A stretch of DNA of 64,000 bases from Virgibacillus oceani (GTDB lineage: Bacteria; Bacillota; Bacilli; Bacillales; Amphibacillaceae). Made by a program: the position numbers and the translations under genes. Of this stretch, positions 16,088 to 25,024 are shown piece by piece. The DNA is taken from the NCBI RefSeq assembly GCF_014638995.1, contig NZ_BMFR01000012.1, forward strand, positions 36,891-100,890, in the 5' to 3' direction. The notes beneath the pieces were generated by a model, which was not told the DNA's origin, searched no databases, and saw only the letters and a list, made by a program, of their open reading frames with translations. Within the stretch, counting starts at the first letter, position 1. The number at the start of each line of letters is the position of its first letter.

Positions 16088-17244
16088 CCGTATTTCCTAA
16101 ACAATGCACCTTCATTGGTCATGGAGAAAATTGCTGTTCCAAGCGCTACAATAATAAATAAGCCGCCAACAGTTGCATTTAATTCAACAGTTGCATGTTC
16201 AATTACAATCCCGCCGATTAAAGATCCGAACGCAATTCCTAAATGAAGTGCGGAGTTATTTAAGCTTTGCTGAATATCAGCTGTTTCGGGTGATGCCTCG
16301 ATAAGATAGCTTTGCATTGCTGGTGTAATTGCCCAGCTCATCATGCTCCATATAATCATTATTGCTAAAAATAATGGAAAGACAGCTGTTGTATGGGGAA
16401 TTGTGAATATAGAAATTCCAAACATAACAATAACGGTTAGAATGGTAGATTTAGAACCAAATCGGTCGGCTAACGTCCCGCCGATTCCACCGCCAAATAC
16501 TGCTGCAACTCCAAATAGTAAATACACGACACTCACCCACGTACCATCTAACCCCATAGTAGTTTTTAAAAAAGGTGTTAAATACCCATATAATGTTAAA
16601 TGACCTGCTAGAAATAAAAATGCTGTTAATTGGGCAAAAAGTATTTTATGATTTTTCAATGTTGCTAATTGTTTTCTAAGTGAAACGGCTGGTTTTGGAT
16701 TAATTTTGCCCATAAAAAAGTATACACCGGCTATAGAAACAACTGTTAAGAACGTAATAAAAACAAATGGTGCACGCCAACCAAATGCATTGCCCAGCAT
16801 CAATCCAATCGGTACACCCAATACAAGCGAGCCGCTGACTCCCATAAACACAATTCCAATAGCGCGACCGCGATATTCCTTGGCTACAATGTTAGAAGCC
16901 AATGTTACACAAAGAACGACTAATAAAGATCCGCTAGCAGCAGCGATGATACGTGCGACCATCAGCATACTATAGGAAGGGCTAATAACCGCCAATACAT
17001 TTCCTAATAGAAAGACGAGAAGTGCTTATAATGTGAGTCGTTTACGTTCGATACCTGATGTTAGGATCAGAAGGATGGGAGCTGCAATAGCATAAACCAG
17101 TGAAAATATGGTTATCAAGAGTCCTGCCTGTCCAATGCTAATATTTAAATCGTTTGCGACAATATCTAAAATTCCTCCGATAATTAATTCAACCATTCCA
17201 ACTACAAAAGACACAATTGTTAATAAGTAAACACGTTTATCCAT
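16072..17244 (-). pseudogene. MFS exporter paralogue interrupted by one stop codon
   Basis: The full frame encodes 390 codons aligned along its whole length with the intact exporter at 6.5-7.7 kb (TM1 FVVGMVELIIGGILDIVA, GVPIGLMLGNAFGWRAPF, QSYLIEASPETADIQQSLNNS). At codon 73 a TAA (17026-17028) interrupts the frame directly after ERKRLTL, where the paralogue reads TLISLLIFLLG. The frame on both sides is the same and otherwise undamaged, so this is a single nonsense change: a recent pseudogene or a sequencing error. Re-initiation at the Met at 16995 would remove the first two helices. A divergent TrmB-type regulator precedes it, suggesting it was regulated. Confidence 0.8.
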
Positions 17245-17386
17245 ATGATGACACCCTTTCCATTAGGTTACCACTATAATAGTAACTTTTAATAGGCGGA
17301 TTGGCAAGAGAGAATTTAATGCTTATTACGAAAAGCGTTGATTATGCTATGATGGAAACAAGATTGATATATAAGGAGTCTTAACT

Positions 17387-18145
17387 ATGCTTCAGCAATT
17401 CGGATTCACCCAGTATGAAAGTCAAGTATACCAATCATTGATAACAGTGGATCAGCCTTTGGATGCGACAAGTATTGTTAAACGGTCTAAAGTACCACGT
17501 TCCAAAGTGTATGAGGTCCTTCATCGCATGATTGAAAAAGGTATCATTTTAGAAACCACCATTGAGAAAAAACGGCTCTATACAGCACTTCCAATCGATT
17601 CGATGGTTGAAAAACTAAAAGCCGATTTTGAAATGAATGTACAGCAATTAAGGAATACGAAGGTTAAGGAAACGCCGGTGGATGACCGTGTTTGGACATT
17701 AAAGGATGATCAATCCATACAAGCTTTTATGAAGGACTTACTGGAAAATGCGGAAACATCTATTTTCCTATCTGGATGGGCAGATGATATTGCAAAATAT
17801 CTGCCAATAGTAGAAGGAAAGTACAGGTCGGGCATACCTGTTAACATACACGTAATCGGTGAAATAAAGTCAGCAATACCTACCATTTCAACGCTTGTCC
17901 CAGATATTGAACATGAGACACTTGAACGAAGCCGTATTCTTATAGTAGATAATATGGAGATGCTGTTTGCTGGAATAGAGGATGAAAAATGGCAGGCTAT
18001 TCGAACGCAGTCACGTCCATTAGTTAAGTTTTTTACGGAGTTTTTTTACCATGATGTTGCATTGACCGAAATAACTGAGAAGTACAGGGACACAGTGATG
18101 AGGGATAAGGATATACGGGAGGTATTACTGAAATTGAGGTATTAG
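17387..18145 (+). CDS. TrmB family transcriptional regulator
   Basis: A 252-residue TrmB-like regulator. It has an N-terminal winged helix (about 1-75: GFTQYESQVYQSLI, ATSIVKRSKVPRSKVYEVLHRMIEKGII) and a C-terminal effector domain of the phospholipase D-like TrmB type with ETSIFLSGW. TrmB proteins usually sense sugars or other small molecules. It is transcribed away from the disrupted MFS exporter, with a 142-base shared intergenic region, and probably controls that gene. A TAAGGAGTC site supports the start. Confidence 0.8.
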   Translation: MLQQFGFTQYESQVYQSLITVDQPLDATSIVKRSKVPRSKVYEVLHRMIEKGIILETTIEKKRLYTALPIDSMVEKLKADFEMNVQQLRNTKVKETPVDDRVWTLKDDQSIQAFMKDLLENAETSIFLSGWADDIAKYLPIVEGKYRSGIPVNIHVIGEIKSAIPTISTLVPDIEHETLERSRILIVDNMEMLFAGIEDEKWQAIRTQSRPLVKFFTEFFYHDVALTEITEKYRDTVMRDKDIREVLLKLRY

Positions 18146-18152
18146 CGAGATA

Positions 18153-18194
18153 GAGGGCCAGACATCTTGTTATGTGACAAGATGTCTGGCCCTC
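18153..18194. terminator. Perfect 18-bp hairpin between convergent genes
   Basis: GAGGGCCAGACATCTTGT pairs perfectly with ACAAGATGTCTGGCCCTC around a TATGTG loop. There is no clear T run, but it is ideally placed between converging genes. Confidence 0.65.
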
Positions 18195-18204
18195 GTCCCA
18201 ATCT

Positions 18205-19350
18205 TTAATTTTTATCGTATGCCCCATACTCCTCGCCATAATATCGATTATAGCGTGATTTAAACTTGCCGAAAATATAAACGACAATCACTTTCAGAAT
18301 TGCGTATCCCGGAATCCCGAGAATTACACCGACAATCCCAAATAAGTTTCCTGCCGACAGCAGCACGATAATAATGGTCAATGGGTGAATTTTCATCGTT
18401 CTTCCCATAATATTCGGCGAGATAAAATGGCCCTCTAGAAATTGAACCACTGCCCACACGATGGCTAGTTTTAATAGCATAAGCGGTGAATTAACTATCG
18501 CAATAATAATAGCTGGGGATATTGCGATCATTGGTCCAAGGTAAGGTACTACACTCGTTACAGCAGCAATAATAGCAAGCGTTATCGCATATTCGAGGCC
18601 AATAATCAGATATCCAATATATAATAGTACACCGATGCAAGAAGCCACGATGATTTGTCCTTGAATATAGGAACCAACCTGAACGTCCATATTATGAAGA
18701 ATCTGATTGGCATCATCCCTATATTTCGGCGGCAGCAATTTCAGGCAATACCGTTTGAATTTGTCGCCATCCTTCAATAAGAAAAACAGAATAAATGGAA
18801 ATGTAAAAATGGCAACTACTACATTTGTAAGTGTACTGGCCACATTACGCAAACCTTCAACAGCACCACCTAAATAATCACCAATTTTACTTGATAAATC
18901 ACTTAAATTGGTTGATAGCCATTGATAGCCTTGTTCGTAGTAAGGGGCTAAAAAGGAATGCTGCACCCATGACGTAATTCCGTCTCCCATTTGTTTGACG
19001 TAATTTGGAAAATTGTTTACTAAATCTTTAACCTGGGATTCGATAGCCGGCGCTGATAAAAGAATGATACCCGTCAGCAATCCGCTGATTCCCAAAATGA
19101 TGATGATAATTCCCCATACACGTTTAATACGATATCTTTCTAAAAAATGTACGATTGGATTCAGCAGATAATACGCTATAAACGCGAGAATAACGGGTGG
19201 AACAATGGTTGAGAAAATGATAATAACAGGGTTAAATATAAACGCTATTTTATCATATATGTATATCATAATTCCGATTAAGATCAGAATAACTAATCCA
19301 AAAAGCAAATCACGGCCGCCAATAAATTTCATAAATCGACTTGTTTTCAT
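18205..19350 (-). CDS. AI-2E family permease
   Basis: A 381-residue membrane protein of the AI-2E transporter family (YtvI/YueF/YdbI-like). It has three helices at the N-terminus, a long extracellular amphipathic region (about 100-180) and four to five C-terminal helices with the family motif around YLGPMIAISPAIIIA and HFISPNIMGRTMKIHPL. Members include proven AI-2 exporters and Na+/H+ antiporters, so the family name does not fix the substrate. The start is preceded by CTAGGGGGATC. Confidence 0.85.
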   Translation of the reverse strand: MKTSRFMKFIGGRDLLFGLVILILIGIMIYIYDKIAFIFNPVIIIFSTIVPPVILAFIAYYLLNPIVHFLERYRIKRVWGIIIIILGISGLLTGIILLSAPAIESQVKDLVNNFPNYVKQMGDGITSWVQHSFLAPYYEQGYQWLSTNLSDLSSKIGDYLGGAVEGLRNVASTLTNVVVAIFTFPFILFFLLKDGDKFKRYCLKLLPPKYRDDANQILHNMDVQVGSYIQGQIIVASCIGVLLYIGYLIIGLEYAITLAIIAAVTSVVPYLGPMIAISPAIIIAIVNSPLMLLKLAIVWAVVQFLEGHFISPNIMGRTMKIHPLTIIIVLLSAGNLFGIVGVILGIPGYAILKVIVVYIFGKFKSRYNRYYGEEYGAYDKN

Positions 19351-19500
19351 CTTTGATCCCCCTAGATTAACTAAATTATAGTCGAACTAAAAGGAAAATT
19401 CCATTTTAAAAGGTGTTTCCAGATTCATTTCGTATTAATAGACAATTTTTTTTGTTATACTTAAAAGTACCTCAATAGTTTCAAAAGGAGGAACACCCAG

Positions 19501-20319
19501 TTGAATCAAGGTGCTAAATTGCAAAAAGAAGCTATGCAAGTGCTTAAAGATACTAGCAGAACCTTTTACATACCGATAACACTATTAAAGCCTACATTAA
19601 AGAAAACAGTTGCCTCTGCATATTTATGTATGCGAGCGATAGATGAGATTGAAGATCACGAAGAACTGAAATCTGAAACGAAGCAGGAATTACTTAGGTC
19701 AACTAGCGATCTTTTAAAAACTGATTTTGATAATGAAGCTTATCGTAAGCTCCTGAAGCCATATGAAGCATTTTTGCCGGAAGTGACGTTACGGCTTGGG
19801 GATTGGATTGCTTTTTGTCCAATAGAAATTGTAGAAAAAATCAAGGAATCAACCAGTGTTATGGCTTCTGGTATGGCCGATTGGGTTGAAAAAGATTGGC
19901 ATATCCAAAACAAACAAGACCTGGACGATTATACATATTATGTTGCTGGATTGGTCGGTGTAATGCTTTCTGATATATGGGAGTGGCATGACGGAACATC
20001 AACCAATCGTGATTTGGCAATTGCTTATGGACGAGGTTTACAAGCAGTTAATATTTTACGAAATCAGCAGGAAGATAGTGAACGAGGCGTGAAATTTGTT
20101 CCGGATGGATGGACCAGGGGAGATTTGTTTGCGTATACGGAAAAGAATTTAGCACTAGCTGATGAATATATGAAAGCTATTCATACTAAAAATATTCTGT
20201 TGTTTTGTAAAATACCGTTAGCACTAGCCAAGCGAACGCTTAAAGCATTAAAAAGCGGAAAGGAAAAGATGTCCCGTAATGAAGTGGAAGAGGTTGTTGA
20301 ACAGATTACAAATGAATAA
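19501..20319 (+). CDS. Squalene/phytoene synthase family protein
   Basis: A 272-residue all-alpha protein of the squalene/phytoene synthase family, which condenses two prenyl diphosphates head to head. It has the substrate-binding region DTSRTFYIPITLLKP, the first aspartate-rich motif in modified form (MRAIDEIEDHEE) and the second region NILRNQQEDSERG. The canonical second motif is DxxED; here the first Asp is replaced by Asn, so activity may be altered. The TTG start follows AAAGGAGG. No other carotenoid or hopanoid gene is nearby, so the product is not predictable. Confidence 0.75.
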   Translation: MNQGAKLQKEAMQVLKDTSRTFYIPITLLKPTLKKTVASAYLCMRAIDEIEDHEELKSETKQELLRSTSDLLKTDFDNEAYRKLLKPYEAFLPEVTLRLGDWIAFCPIEIVEKIKESTSVMASGMADWVEKDWHIQNKQDLDDYTYYVAGLVGVMLSDIWEWHDGTSTNRDLAIAYGRGLQAVNILRNQQEDSERGVKFVPDGWTRGDLFAYTEKNLALADEYMKAIHTKNILLFCKIPLALAKRTLKALKSGKEKMSRNEVEEVVEQITNE

Positions 20320-20328
20320 ATGTGAAGG

Positions 20329-20357
20329 ACCACTATTCTTTGGAATGGTGGTTTTTT
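20329..20357 (+). terminator. Terminator after synthase-like gene
   Basis: ACCACTATTC and GAATGGTGGT (10 bp with one wobble) are followed by six T residues. Confidence 0.85.
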
Positions 20358-20441
20358 AATAAAAATTTAATAATTTTTATAGACTCCATTAAGATTTATC
20401 GTTCATAATAAAATATAATATAGTATCCAGCAGGTGATAAC

Positions 20442-21542
20442 TTGTCTATTAAGAAGCGATTATTATTCTCGAATATAGCAATGATTATTATTCCAATTGT
20501 GTTTTTCTTCCTTATTGAACTGATATTAGGATACGTTATCTTTTATATAGCTGACGGAGATCCGGAGGGAGGATATTTAGGTACGTTTATCAAGTTACGA
20601 TTTATTGGATTGTTGCTTATCCTAGTAATTACGAACGGCCTGCTGACGTATTTTGTTTCAAAAAGTATTATTAATCCTATAAGGAAGCTCTCTAGGGCTG
20701 CAAAAGAAATTAGTAATGGGAATCTGGAATTTAGTATTAAGTCAACGAAAAATGATGAACTTGGTCAGCTTTCTAACACTTTTGAATCAATGCGTGTAAA
20801 TCTTAAAGAGGCTGAAGAACTTAAGAAACGCTATGAGGAAAGCCGTAAAGAATTGATTGCAAGCATATCGCATGATCTGAAAACACCGATGACTTCGATT
20901 AAAGGATATGTGAGAGGGATTCGCGATGGTGTAGCTAATACACCGGAAAAGATGGAACATTATATGGATATCATTTATACAAAGGCGAATGATATGGATC
21001 AATTAATTGATGAACTATTTTTATATTCGAAATTGGATCTTCAGGGGATTCCTTTTGAGTTTGAAAATATTGATCTCCATCTGTATTTTAAAGATTTTAT
21101 CGATGAATTGAGGTTTGATTTAGAGCGGGATAATTGGGCGGTGTCATATACTGTAAACACAGAGGATTCTTATATTGTTATGGCGGACAGAGAAAAATTA
21201 AAACGTGTCGTAATGAATATTGTTCAAAATAGTTTAAAGCATATGGATAAAGAAAAGAAAGAGATGCAATTTATTTTACAATCCGAATCAGACCAGGTTG
21301 TTGTAGGAATAAAAGATAACGGGAAAGGGATGGATGCGATGGTTATTCCATTCATTTTTGATAGCTTTTATCGGACTGATTCCTCAAGAAATTCAACAAC
21401 TGGAGGCAGTGGACTTGGGTTAGCCATTGCTAAAAGAATTGTAGAAGGGCATGGCGGAACTATTCGGGCTGAAAGTAAACCTGGTGAAGGGACAAGTGTT
21501 TACTTCACCTTGAAAAAACCTTTTAACAAGAAGGTGACATAA
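20442..21542 (+). CDS. Sensor histidine kinase
   Basis: A 366-residue membrane kinase with two N-terminal helices (about 9-36 and 51-73) around a very short extracytoplasmic loop, a HAMP linker (about 70-123), HisKA with phospho-acceptor His144 in SISHDLKTP, and an HATPase domain with N box VVMNIVQNSLKHM and G box GGSGLGLAIAKRI. The small sensor loop suggests intramembrane sensing of envelope stress or signals from a partner membrane protein. It starts with TTG after CAGGTGAT, and its stop overlaps the response regulator start by one base (TAATG). Confidence 0.9.
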   Translation: MSIKKRLLFSNIAMIIIPIVFFFLIELILGYVIFYIADGDPEGGYLGTFIKLRFIGLLLILVITNGLLTYFVSKSIINPIRKLSRAAKEISNGNLEFSIKSTKNDELGQLSNTFESMRVNLKEAEELKKRYEESRKELIASISHDLKTPMTSIKGYVRGIRDGVANTPEKMEHYMDIIYTKANDMDQLIDELFLYSKLDLQGIPFEFENIDLHLYFKDFIDELRFDLERDNWAVSYTVNTEDSYIVMADREKLKRVVMNIVQNSLKHMDKEKKEMQFILQSESDQVVVGIKDNGKGMDAMVIPFIFDSFYRTDSSRNSTTGGSGLGLAIAKRIVEGHGGTIRAESKPGEGTSVYFTLKKPFNKKVT

Positions 21543-22228
21543 TGCAGAAGGTTTTAATTATTGAAGATGAACAGAGTATTGCTGAATTGGAAAGGGATTA
21601 TTTAGAAGTAAACGGGTTATCCAGTGATATTGCCATGACGGGTGAGGAGGGATTAAGGAAAGCATTGGCAGAATCCTATGATTTGATTCTACTGGATCTA
21701 ATGCTTCCGGGAATAGATGGCTTCGAGCTTTGTAAAAAAATCAGGAAGTCAGTCGATATTCCTATTTTAATGGTAACAGCTAGAAAGGAGGACATTGACA
21801 AAATTAGGGGATTTGATCGCGGTGCAGATGATTATGTCGTAAAACCATTTAACCCTAATGAATTAGTCGCACGGGTGAAAGCTCATATAGCAAGATATAA
21901 TCGTTTAACCAACCGCGAAAAAAAGCAGGGTGATATTCAGGTTAAAGATTTATTTATTGACCGTAATTCGCGAAGGGTGCTGGTTAACGAGGAAGAGAAA
22001 ATATTTACTGCAAAGGAATTTGATTTATTAACCTTTTTAGCGACAAATCCAAATCAAGTATTCAGTAAAGACCACCTTTTTGAACGGATATGGGGAATTG
22101 ATTCGATGGGGGATATTTCAACAATTACCGTACACATTCGAAAAATCAGGGAAAAGATTGAAGCGGATCCGTCTAACCCAAAATACATTGAAACAATATG
22201 GGGTGTTGGGTATCGCTTTAAAAAATAA
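21542..22228 (+). CDS. OmpR-family response regulator
   Basis: A 228-residue regulator with a receiver domain (phospho-acceptor Asp52 in LILLDLMLPG, conserved Lys in DYVVKPF) and a C-terminal winged helix (about 128-226, with TVHIRKIREKIE). It is the partner of the overlapping kinase gene. Target genes are not obvious; the following small membrane proteins at 22.4-23.0 kb are separated by a terminator but could be targets. Confidence 0.93.
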   Translation: MQKVLIIEDEQSIAELERDYLEVNGLSSDIAMTGEEGLRKALAESYDLILLDLMLPGIDGFELCKKIRKSVDIPILMVTARKEDIDKIRGFDRGADDYVVKPFNPNELVARVKAHIARYNRLTNREKKQGDIQVKDLFIDRNSRRVLVNEEEKIFTAKEFDLLTFLATNPNQVFSKDHLFERIWGIDSMGDISTITVHIRKIREKIEADPSNPKYIETIWGVGYRFKK

Positions 22229-22240
22229 TATGACTGGAAA

Positions 22241-22276
22241 AACGCGGGAGTTCAACTTTGAGCTTCCGTGTTTTTT
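22241..22276 (+). terminator. Terminator after response regulator
   Basis: AACGCGGGAG pairs with CTTCCGTGTT (10 bp with wobbles), followed by a run of T. Confidence 0.75.
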
Positions 22277-22412
22277 CATGAATTAATGTGCCATTCATTC
22301 TTAAGAAATAGTTAATAAATATCTAATTGTTATTTTATAAATGGATTGTAAGCTATAAAAAGGGTTAGGAAACAAGTCATCATTAATCATATTATTAGGA
22401 GGAACAACGCTC

Positions 22413-22820
22413 ATGGGAAGGTTTACAAAAATTGGTGTTGGGAGAACCATCTATCTTCTATTAGCAATCCTGTTTACTTGTAGTGTTGTATTACAGTTCT
22501 TTTTAGCTGGAGCTGCAACCTTTGTAAGTCCTTTGAACTGGATGCGCCATACCACTTTTATTCATTTGTTTGGATTCAATATCCCTATTTTTATGCTTTT
22601 GTTTGCATTTATAGGAGGGCTGCCAAGATGGGCATATTGGCAGGTGTTTGGTCTGCTCGTACTCATTTTTTCAATGTATTTCACAGCGAATATGATCGCT
22701 GATTTTCCGTGGATAGGTGCGGTGCATCCAGTAATAGCTGCATTATTATTCTTCCAGTCCTGTGTAATGGTATCACAGTCATGGAAATTTATTTTTAATA
22801 AAGGAGAAGGTGAGAATTAA
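22413..22820 (+). CDS. DUF6220-like membrane protein
   Basis: A 135-residue protein with four hydrophobic helices. Conserved-looking elements are WMRHTTFIHLFGF and AVHPVIAALLFFQ, with two His residues facing the membrane core, as in the DUF6220 family. The start has an AGGAGGAACAAC site. It is followed after one base by a second small membrane protein gene. Function unknown. Confidence 0.6.
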   Translation: MGRFTKIGVGRTIYLLLAILFTCSVVLQFFLAGAATFVSPLNWMRHTTFIHLFGFNIPIFMLLFAFIGGLPRWAYWQVFGLLVLIFSMYFTANMIADFPWIGAVHPVIAALLFFQSCVMVSQSWKFIFNKGEGEN

Positions 22821-22821
22821 A

Positions 22822-23028
22822 ATGAGATTGTTTTTAGCTGTTATCATTGGTTTATTTGGGGGATTCATTCTGGGGATTGCATTATCAAGCTTTATCGGGA
22901 TTATTGGTTTAACTTTATTTGATCTACCAATGGGTATTAAATTTTTGCCATATTATACTGCGATAATTTGTGCTGTACTGGTTCCGGTAATTGACCAAAA
23001 AAGCGGAAGTGGAAAAAGGAGTAATTAA
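22822..23028 (+). CDS. Small membrane protein (DUF5957-like)
   Basis: A 68-residue protein with two hydrophobic helices (MRLFLAVIIGLFGGFILGIALSSFIG region and LPYYTAIICAVLVPVID). The ATG lies one base after the stop of the previous gene, so they form an operon; a GTG 12 bases upstream is less likely. The sequence resembles DUF5957 proteins of Bacillus, a weak match made from memory. Function unknown. Confidence 0.6.
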   Translation: MRLFLAVIIGLFGGFILGIALSSFIGIIGLTLFDLPMGIKFLPYYTAIICAVLVPVIDQKSGSGKRSN

Positions 23029-23045
23029 TAAAATTAGCAAACGAT

Positions 23046-23074
23046 AACGCTTGGATATTATATCCAAGCGTTTT
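23046..23074 (+). terminator. Terminator after small membrane protein
   Basis: AACGCTTGGATA and TATCCAAGCGTT form a perfect 12-bp stem with a TTA loop followed by TTT. Confidence 0.85.
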
Positions 23075-23211
23075 AATGGTATATATAGAACTTCCCAAAT
23101 GGCGGTCTGAAGATGGGAGATGGTGATTCTCAATTCTCATACCAGAAGCAGAGCAATCGACCGATACGGCAGTTCCAACAGTCGATTCTCAGGCTATTTT
23201 AAAAGTATAGC

Positions 23212-23261
23212 AACGGATTTGATGAAATCGGCCAATCCTCCAATTTCATCAAATCCGTTTT
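23212..23261. terminator. 17-bp hairpin near the end of small minus-strand gene
   Basis: AACGGATTTGATGAAAT and ATTTCATCAAATCCGTT are perfect inverted repeats with a 14-base loop. It probably ends transcription of the small minus-strand gene whose stop is 40 bases away. Confidence 0.7.
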
Positions 23262-23299
23262 CAGATGATGCTTATTTAAAAACACTTTCCTAAGCTTTC

Positions 23300-23485
23300 T
23301 TACTGTTTAAGCAATGCTTTTACACCAAGTACAAGCAGTGCGGCAGAAAATACAACCATGGCAATTCCGCCAACTAATCCAAGAAAATCGGCTACAGCTG
23401 GAGTTATGACAGCCGAAGTCGGAACATTGGCAAGTGCAAACCCCGCCACTACACAGTATAAATAGACTAAAGCTAAGTGATGCAT
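23300..23485 (-). CDS. Small two-helix membrane protein
   Basis: A 61-residue protein with two hydrophobic segments (LALVYLYCVVAGFALA and FLGLVGGIAMVVFSAALLVLGV). I choose the second ATG because an AAAGGAGGG site lies eight bases before it and only one base before the first. It is transcribed alone. Function unknown. Confidence 0.55.
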   Translation of the reverse strand: MHHLALVYLYCVVAGFALANVPTSAVITPAVADFLGLVGGIAMVVFSAALLVLGVKALLKQ

Positions 23486-23630
23486 AACCATTCCCTCCTT
23501 TTTATAATCTATGAACGGGCTGCTTTCTGTGCTTGTGTGTCAATTTTTTAAATATTACTTTGACAGATAGAGTAATATTAAGTATGATTACTCTATCAGG
23601 TAGAATAGTGAAAGGTAAGGAAGTGTCAAT

Positions 23631-23960
23631 ATGATTAGAAGCGATATTATTCGCGGGCATTTGGATTCGATTATTTTGCGCTTAATCTTAGAAAAGGATA
23701 GATACGGTTACGAAATATCTAAAGAAATCAGCACACGTACAGATAATCGATTTCAAATTAAAGAAGCAACATTATATGCGGTATTTCAGAGGCTGGAAAA
23801 AAAGGAACTAATTGAGTCGTATTTTGGGAAGGTTTCTAAAGGCGGTAAGCGGAAGTATTACAGAATTACCACGCTTGGTAAAGCATATTTAAAGGAAACC
23901 GTTGCTGAATGGGAAATAACCAAAGAAATCATTGATCTATTTATGGAGGGATTAAATTGA
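23631..23960 (+). CDS. PadR family transcriptional regulator
   Basis: A 109-residue PadR-like winged-helix regulator: ILRLILEKDRYGYEISKEIS, KEATLYAVFQRLEKKELIESYFG, and the wing KRKYYRITTLGKAYL, ending in a short dimerisation helix. Its stop overlaps the next gene start. The arrangement PadR followed by a HAAS/DUF1700-type membrane protein is frequent in Firmicutes and points to regulation of the operon's membrane proteins. A palindromic stretch with ACTCTATCAGGTAGA-like symmetry around 23590-23604 may be an operator. Confidence 0.85.
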   Translation: MIRSDIIRGHLDSIILRLILEKDRYGYEISKEISTRTDNRFQIKEATLYAVFQRLEKKELIESYFGKVSKGGKRKYYRITTLGKAYLKETVAEWEITKEIIDLFMEGLN

Positions 23961-24355
23961 GGAAGCTAAATAATCATGTGCAGGAGTTATTTCGGGATGT
24001 TCCGGAAAGTGAGCAAAAAAATGCAGTTATGCAGGAAGTGATGCAGAACCTGGAAGAAAAAGTGTGGGATTTGATGGAACAAGGAAAGGGAGAAGAAGAT
24101 GCGATCAATAAAGCAATTGTTGATTTTGGTGATATTGGAGATTTGAAAAAAGAGCTTGGTATTAAAACGCCTGCAAAAAAGGATCATACAAAATTAAATC
24201 TCGGTTATTCCGTATGGGGCAGTCTTTTAATTATTTCGCTGTTTGTTTTTATTAACTTTTACTACACACCAGAGATTATTTGGTTTGTTTATCCAACATT
24301 TGCTGTATTATGGTGGCCGTTAACCATGTATTTTAAATGGCAGCGCAGCAAGTAA
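23957..24355 (+). CDS. HAAS/DUF1700-like protein with 2TM domain
   Basis: A 132-residue protein starting with TTG that overlaps the PadR stop (AAATTGAGG). The first 70 residues are a soluble helical domain like HAAS/permease prefix domains (QEVMQNLEEKVWDLMEQGKGEEDAINKAIVDFGDIGDLKKEL). It is followed by two helices, the second containing WFVYPTFAVLWWPLTMYF (109-126). The same motif occurs four times in the next protein. It probably links the PadR regulator or another partner to the membrane. The specific role is unknown. Confidence 0.7.
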   Translation: MRKLNNHVQELFRDVPESEQKNAVMQEVMQNLEEKVWDLMEQGKGEEDAINKAIVDFGDIGDLKKELGIKTPAKKDHTKLNLGYSVWGSLLIISLFVFINFYYTPEIIWFVYPTFAVLWWPLTMYFKWQRSK

Positions 24356-24368
24356 GGGGGGATTCCTA

Positions 24369-25007
24369 ATGAAAAAACTTGATGCAGGTTTTGCAGTTGC
24401 TGGAAGTGTAATGACTATAGTCTTTTTAGTGCTCGTTAATCTTTTGACAGGTACAGGTTATTTGTGGTTCATTTATCCCTCGTTTGCCATTTTGTTATGG
24501 CCAATCGGATTGTATTGTGTCCAAAGGAAGAGACAAAGACTGCTGTCAATTTGCTATAGTGTGCTCATAATTGCATATTTGATATTCGAGAATTATACAA
24601 ATTCACCCGATCACCCGTGGGTACTATATATTGTTTACCCAATTATATGGTGGCCAATCCTTGTGTTTTTGGGAAAACGTGCAAAGGCGATGCCTGTTGC
24701 ATGGATAGGAAGTATCAGCATAATTCTTTACTATGCTGTCCTAAATATCAATCTGTCACCGCAATATCCATGGGCAATTTATCCAGCTTTCGTCGTGTTA
24801 TGGTGGCCACTTTCTTTATATCATGCTAAGAGGAAAACGTACTTTCTATTCTCTATTCATGCAAGCATCTTTATTAGTGTATTTTTTATTGCTGTAAATG
24901 CCGTTTCGACTCCAGATACTATTTGGGCAGTTTATCCGATATTTTGTGTGCTGTGGTGGCCATTAAGTATGTATTATTTTGTGTATAAAAGAAATTTGAA
25001 AAACTGA
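24369..25007 (+). CDS. Membrane protein with four 51-residue 2TM repeats
   Basis: A 212-residue protein of four tandem two-helix units. The motif W-x-x-Y-P-x-F-x-x-L-W-W-P-L-x-x-Y begins at residues 33, 84, 135 and 186, a period of exactly 51. The units alternate a less conserved helix with this aromatic one, and each ends in a short basic loop. The preceding HAAS protein carries one unit. Start supported by AAGGGGGGATT. The repeated aromatic face suggests a packed bundle; no known catalytic motif is seen. It belongs to the PadR operon. Confidence 0.7.
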   Translation: MKKLDAGFAVAGSVMTIVFLVLVNLLTGTGYLWFIYPSFAILLWPIGLYCVQRKRQRLLSICYSVLIIAYLIFENYTNSPDHPWVLYIVYPIIWWPILVFLGKRAKAMPVAWIGSISIILYYAVLNINLSPQYPWAIYPAFVVLWWPLSLYHAKRKTYFLFSIHASIFISVFFIAVNAVSTPDTIWAVYPIFCVLWWPLSMYYFVYKRNLKN

Positions 25008-25024
25008 TTGGAGGTTGTACGGTT

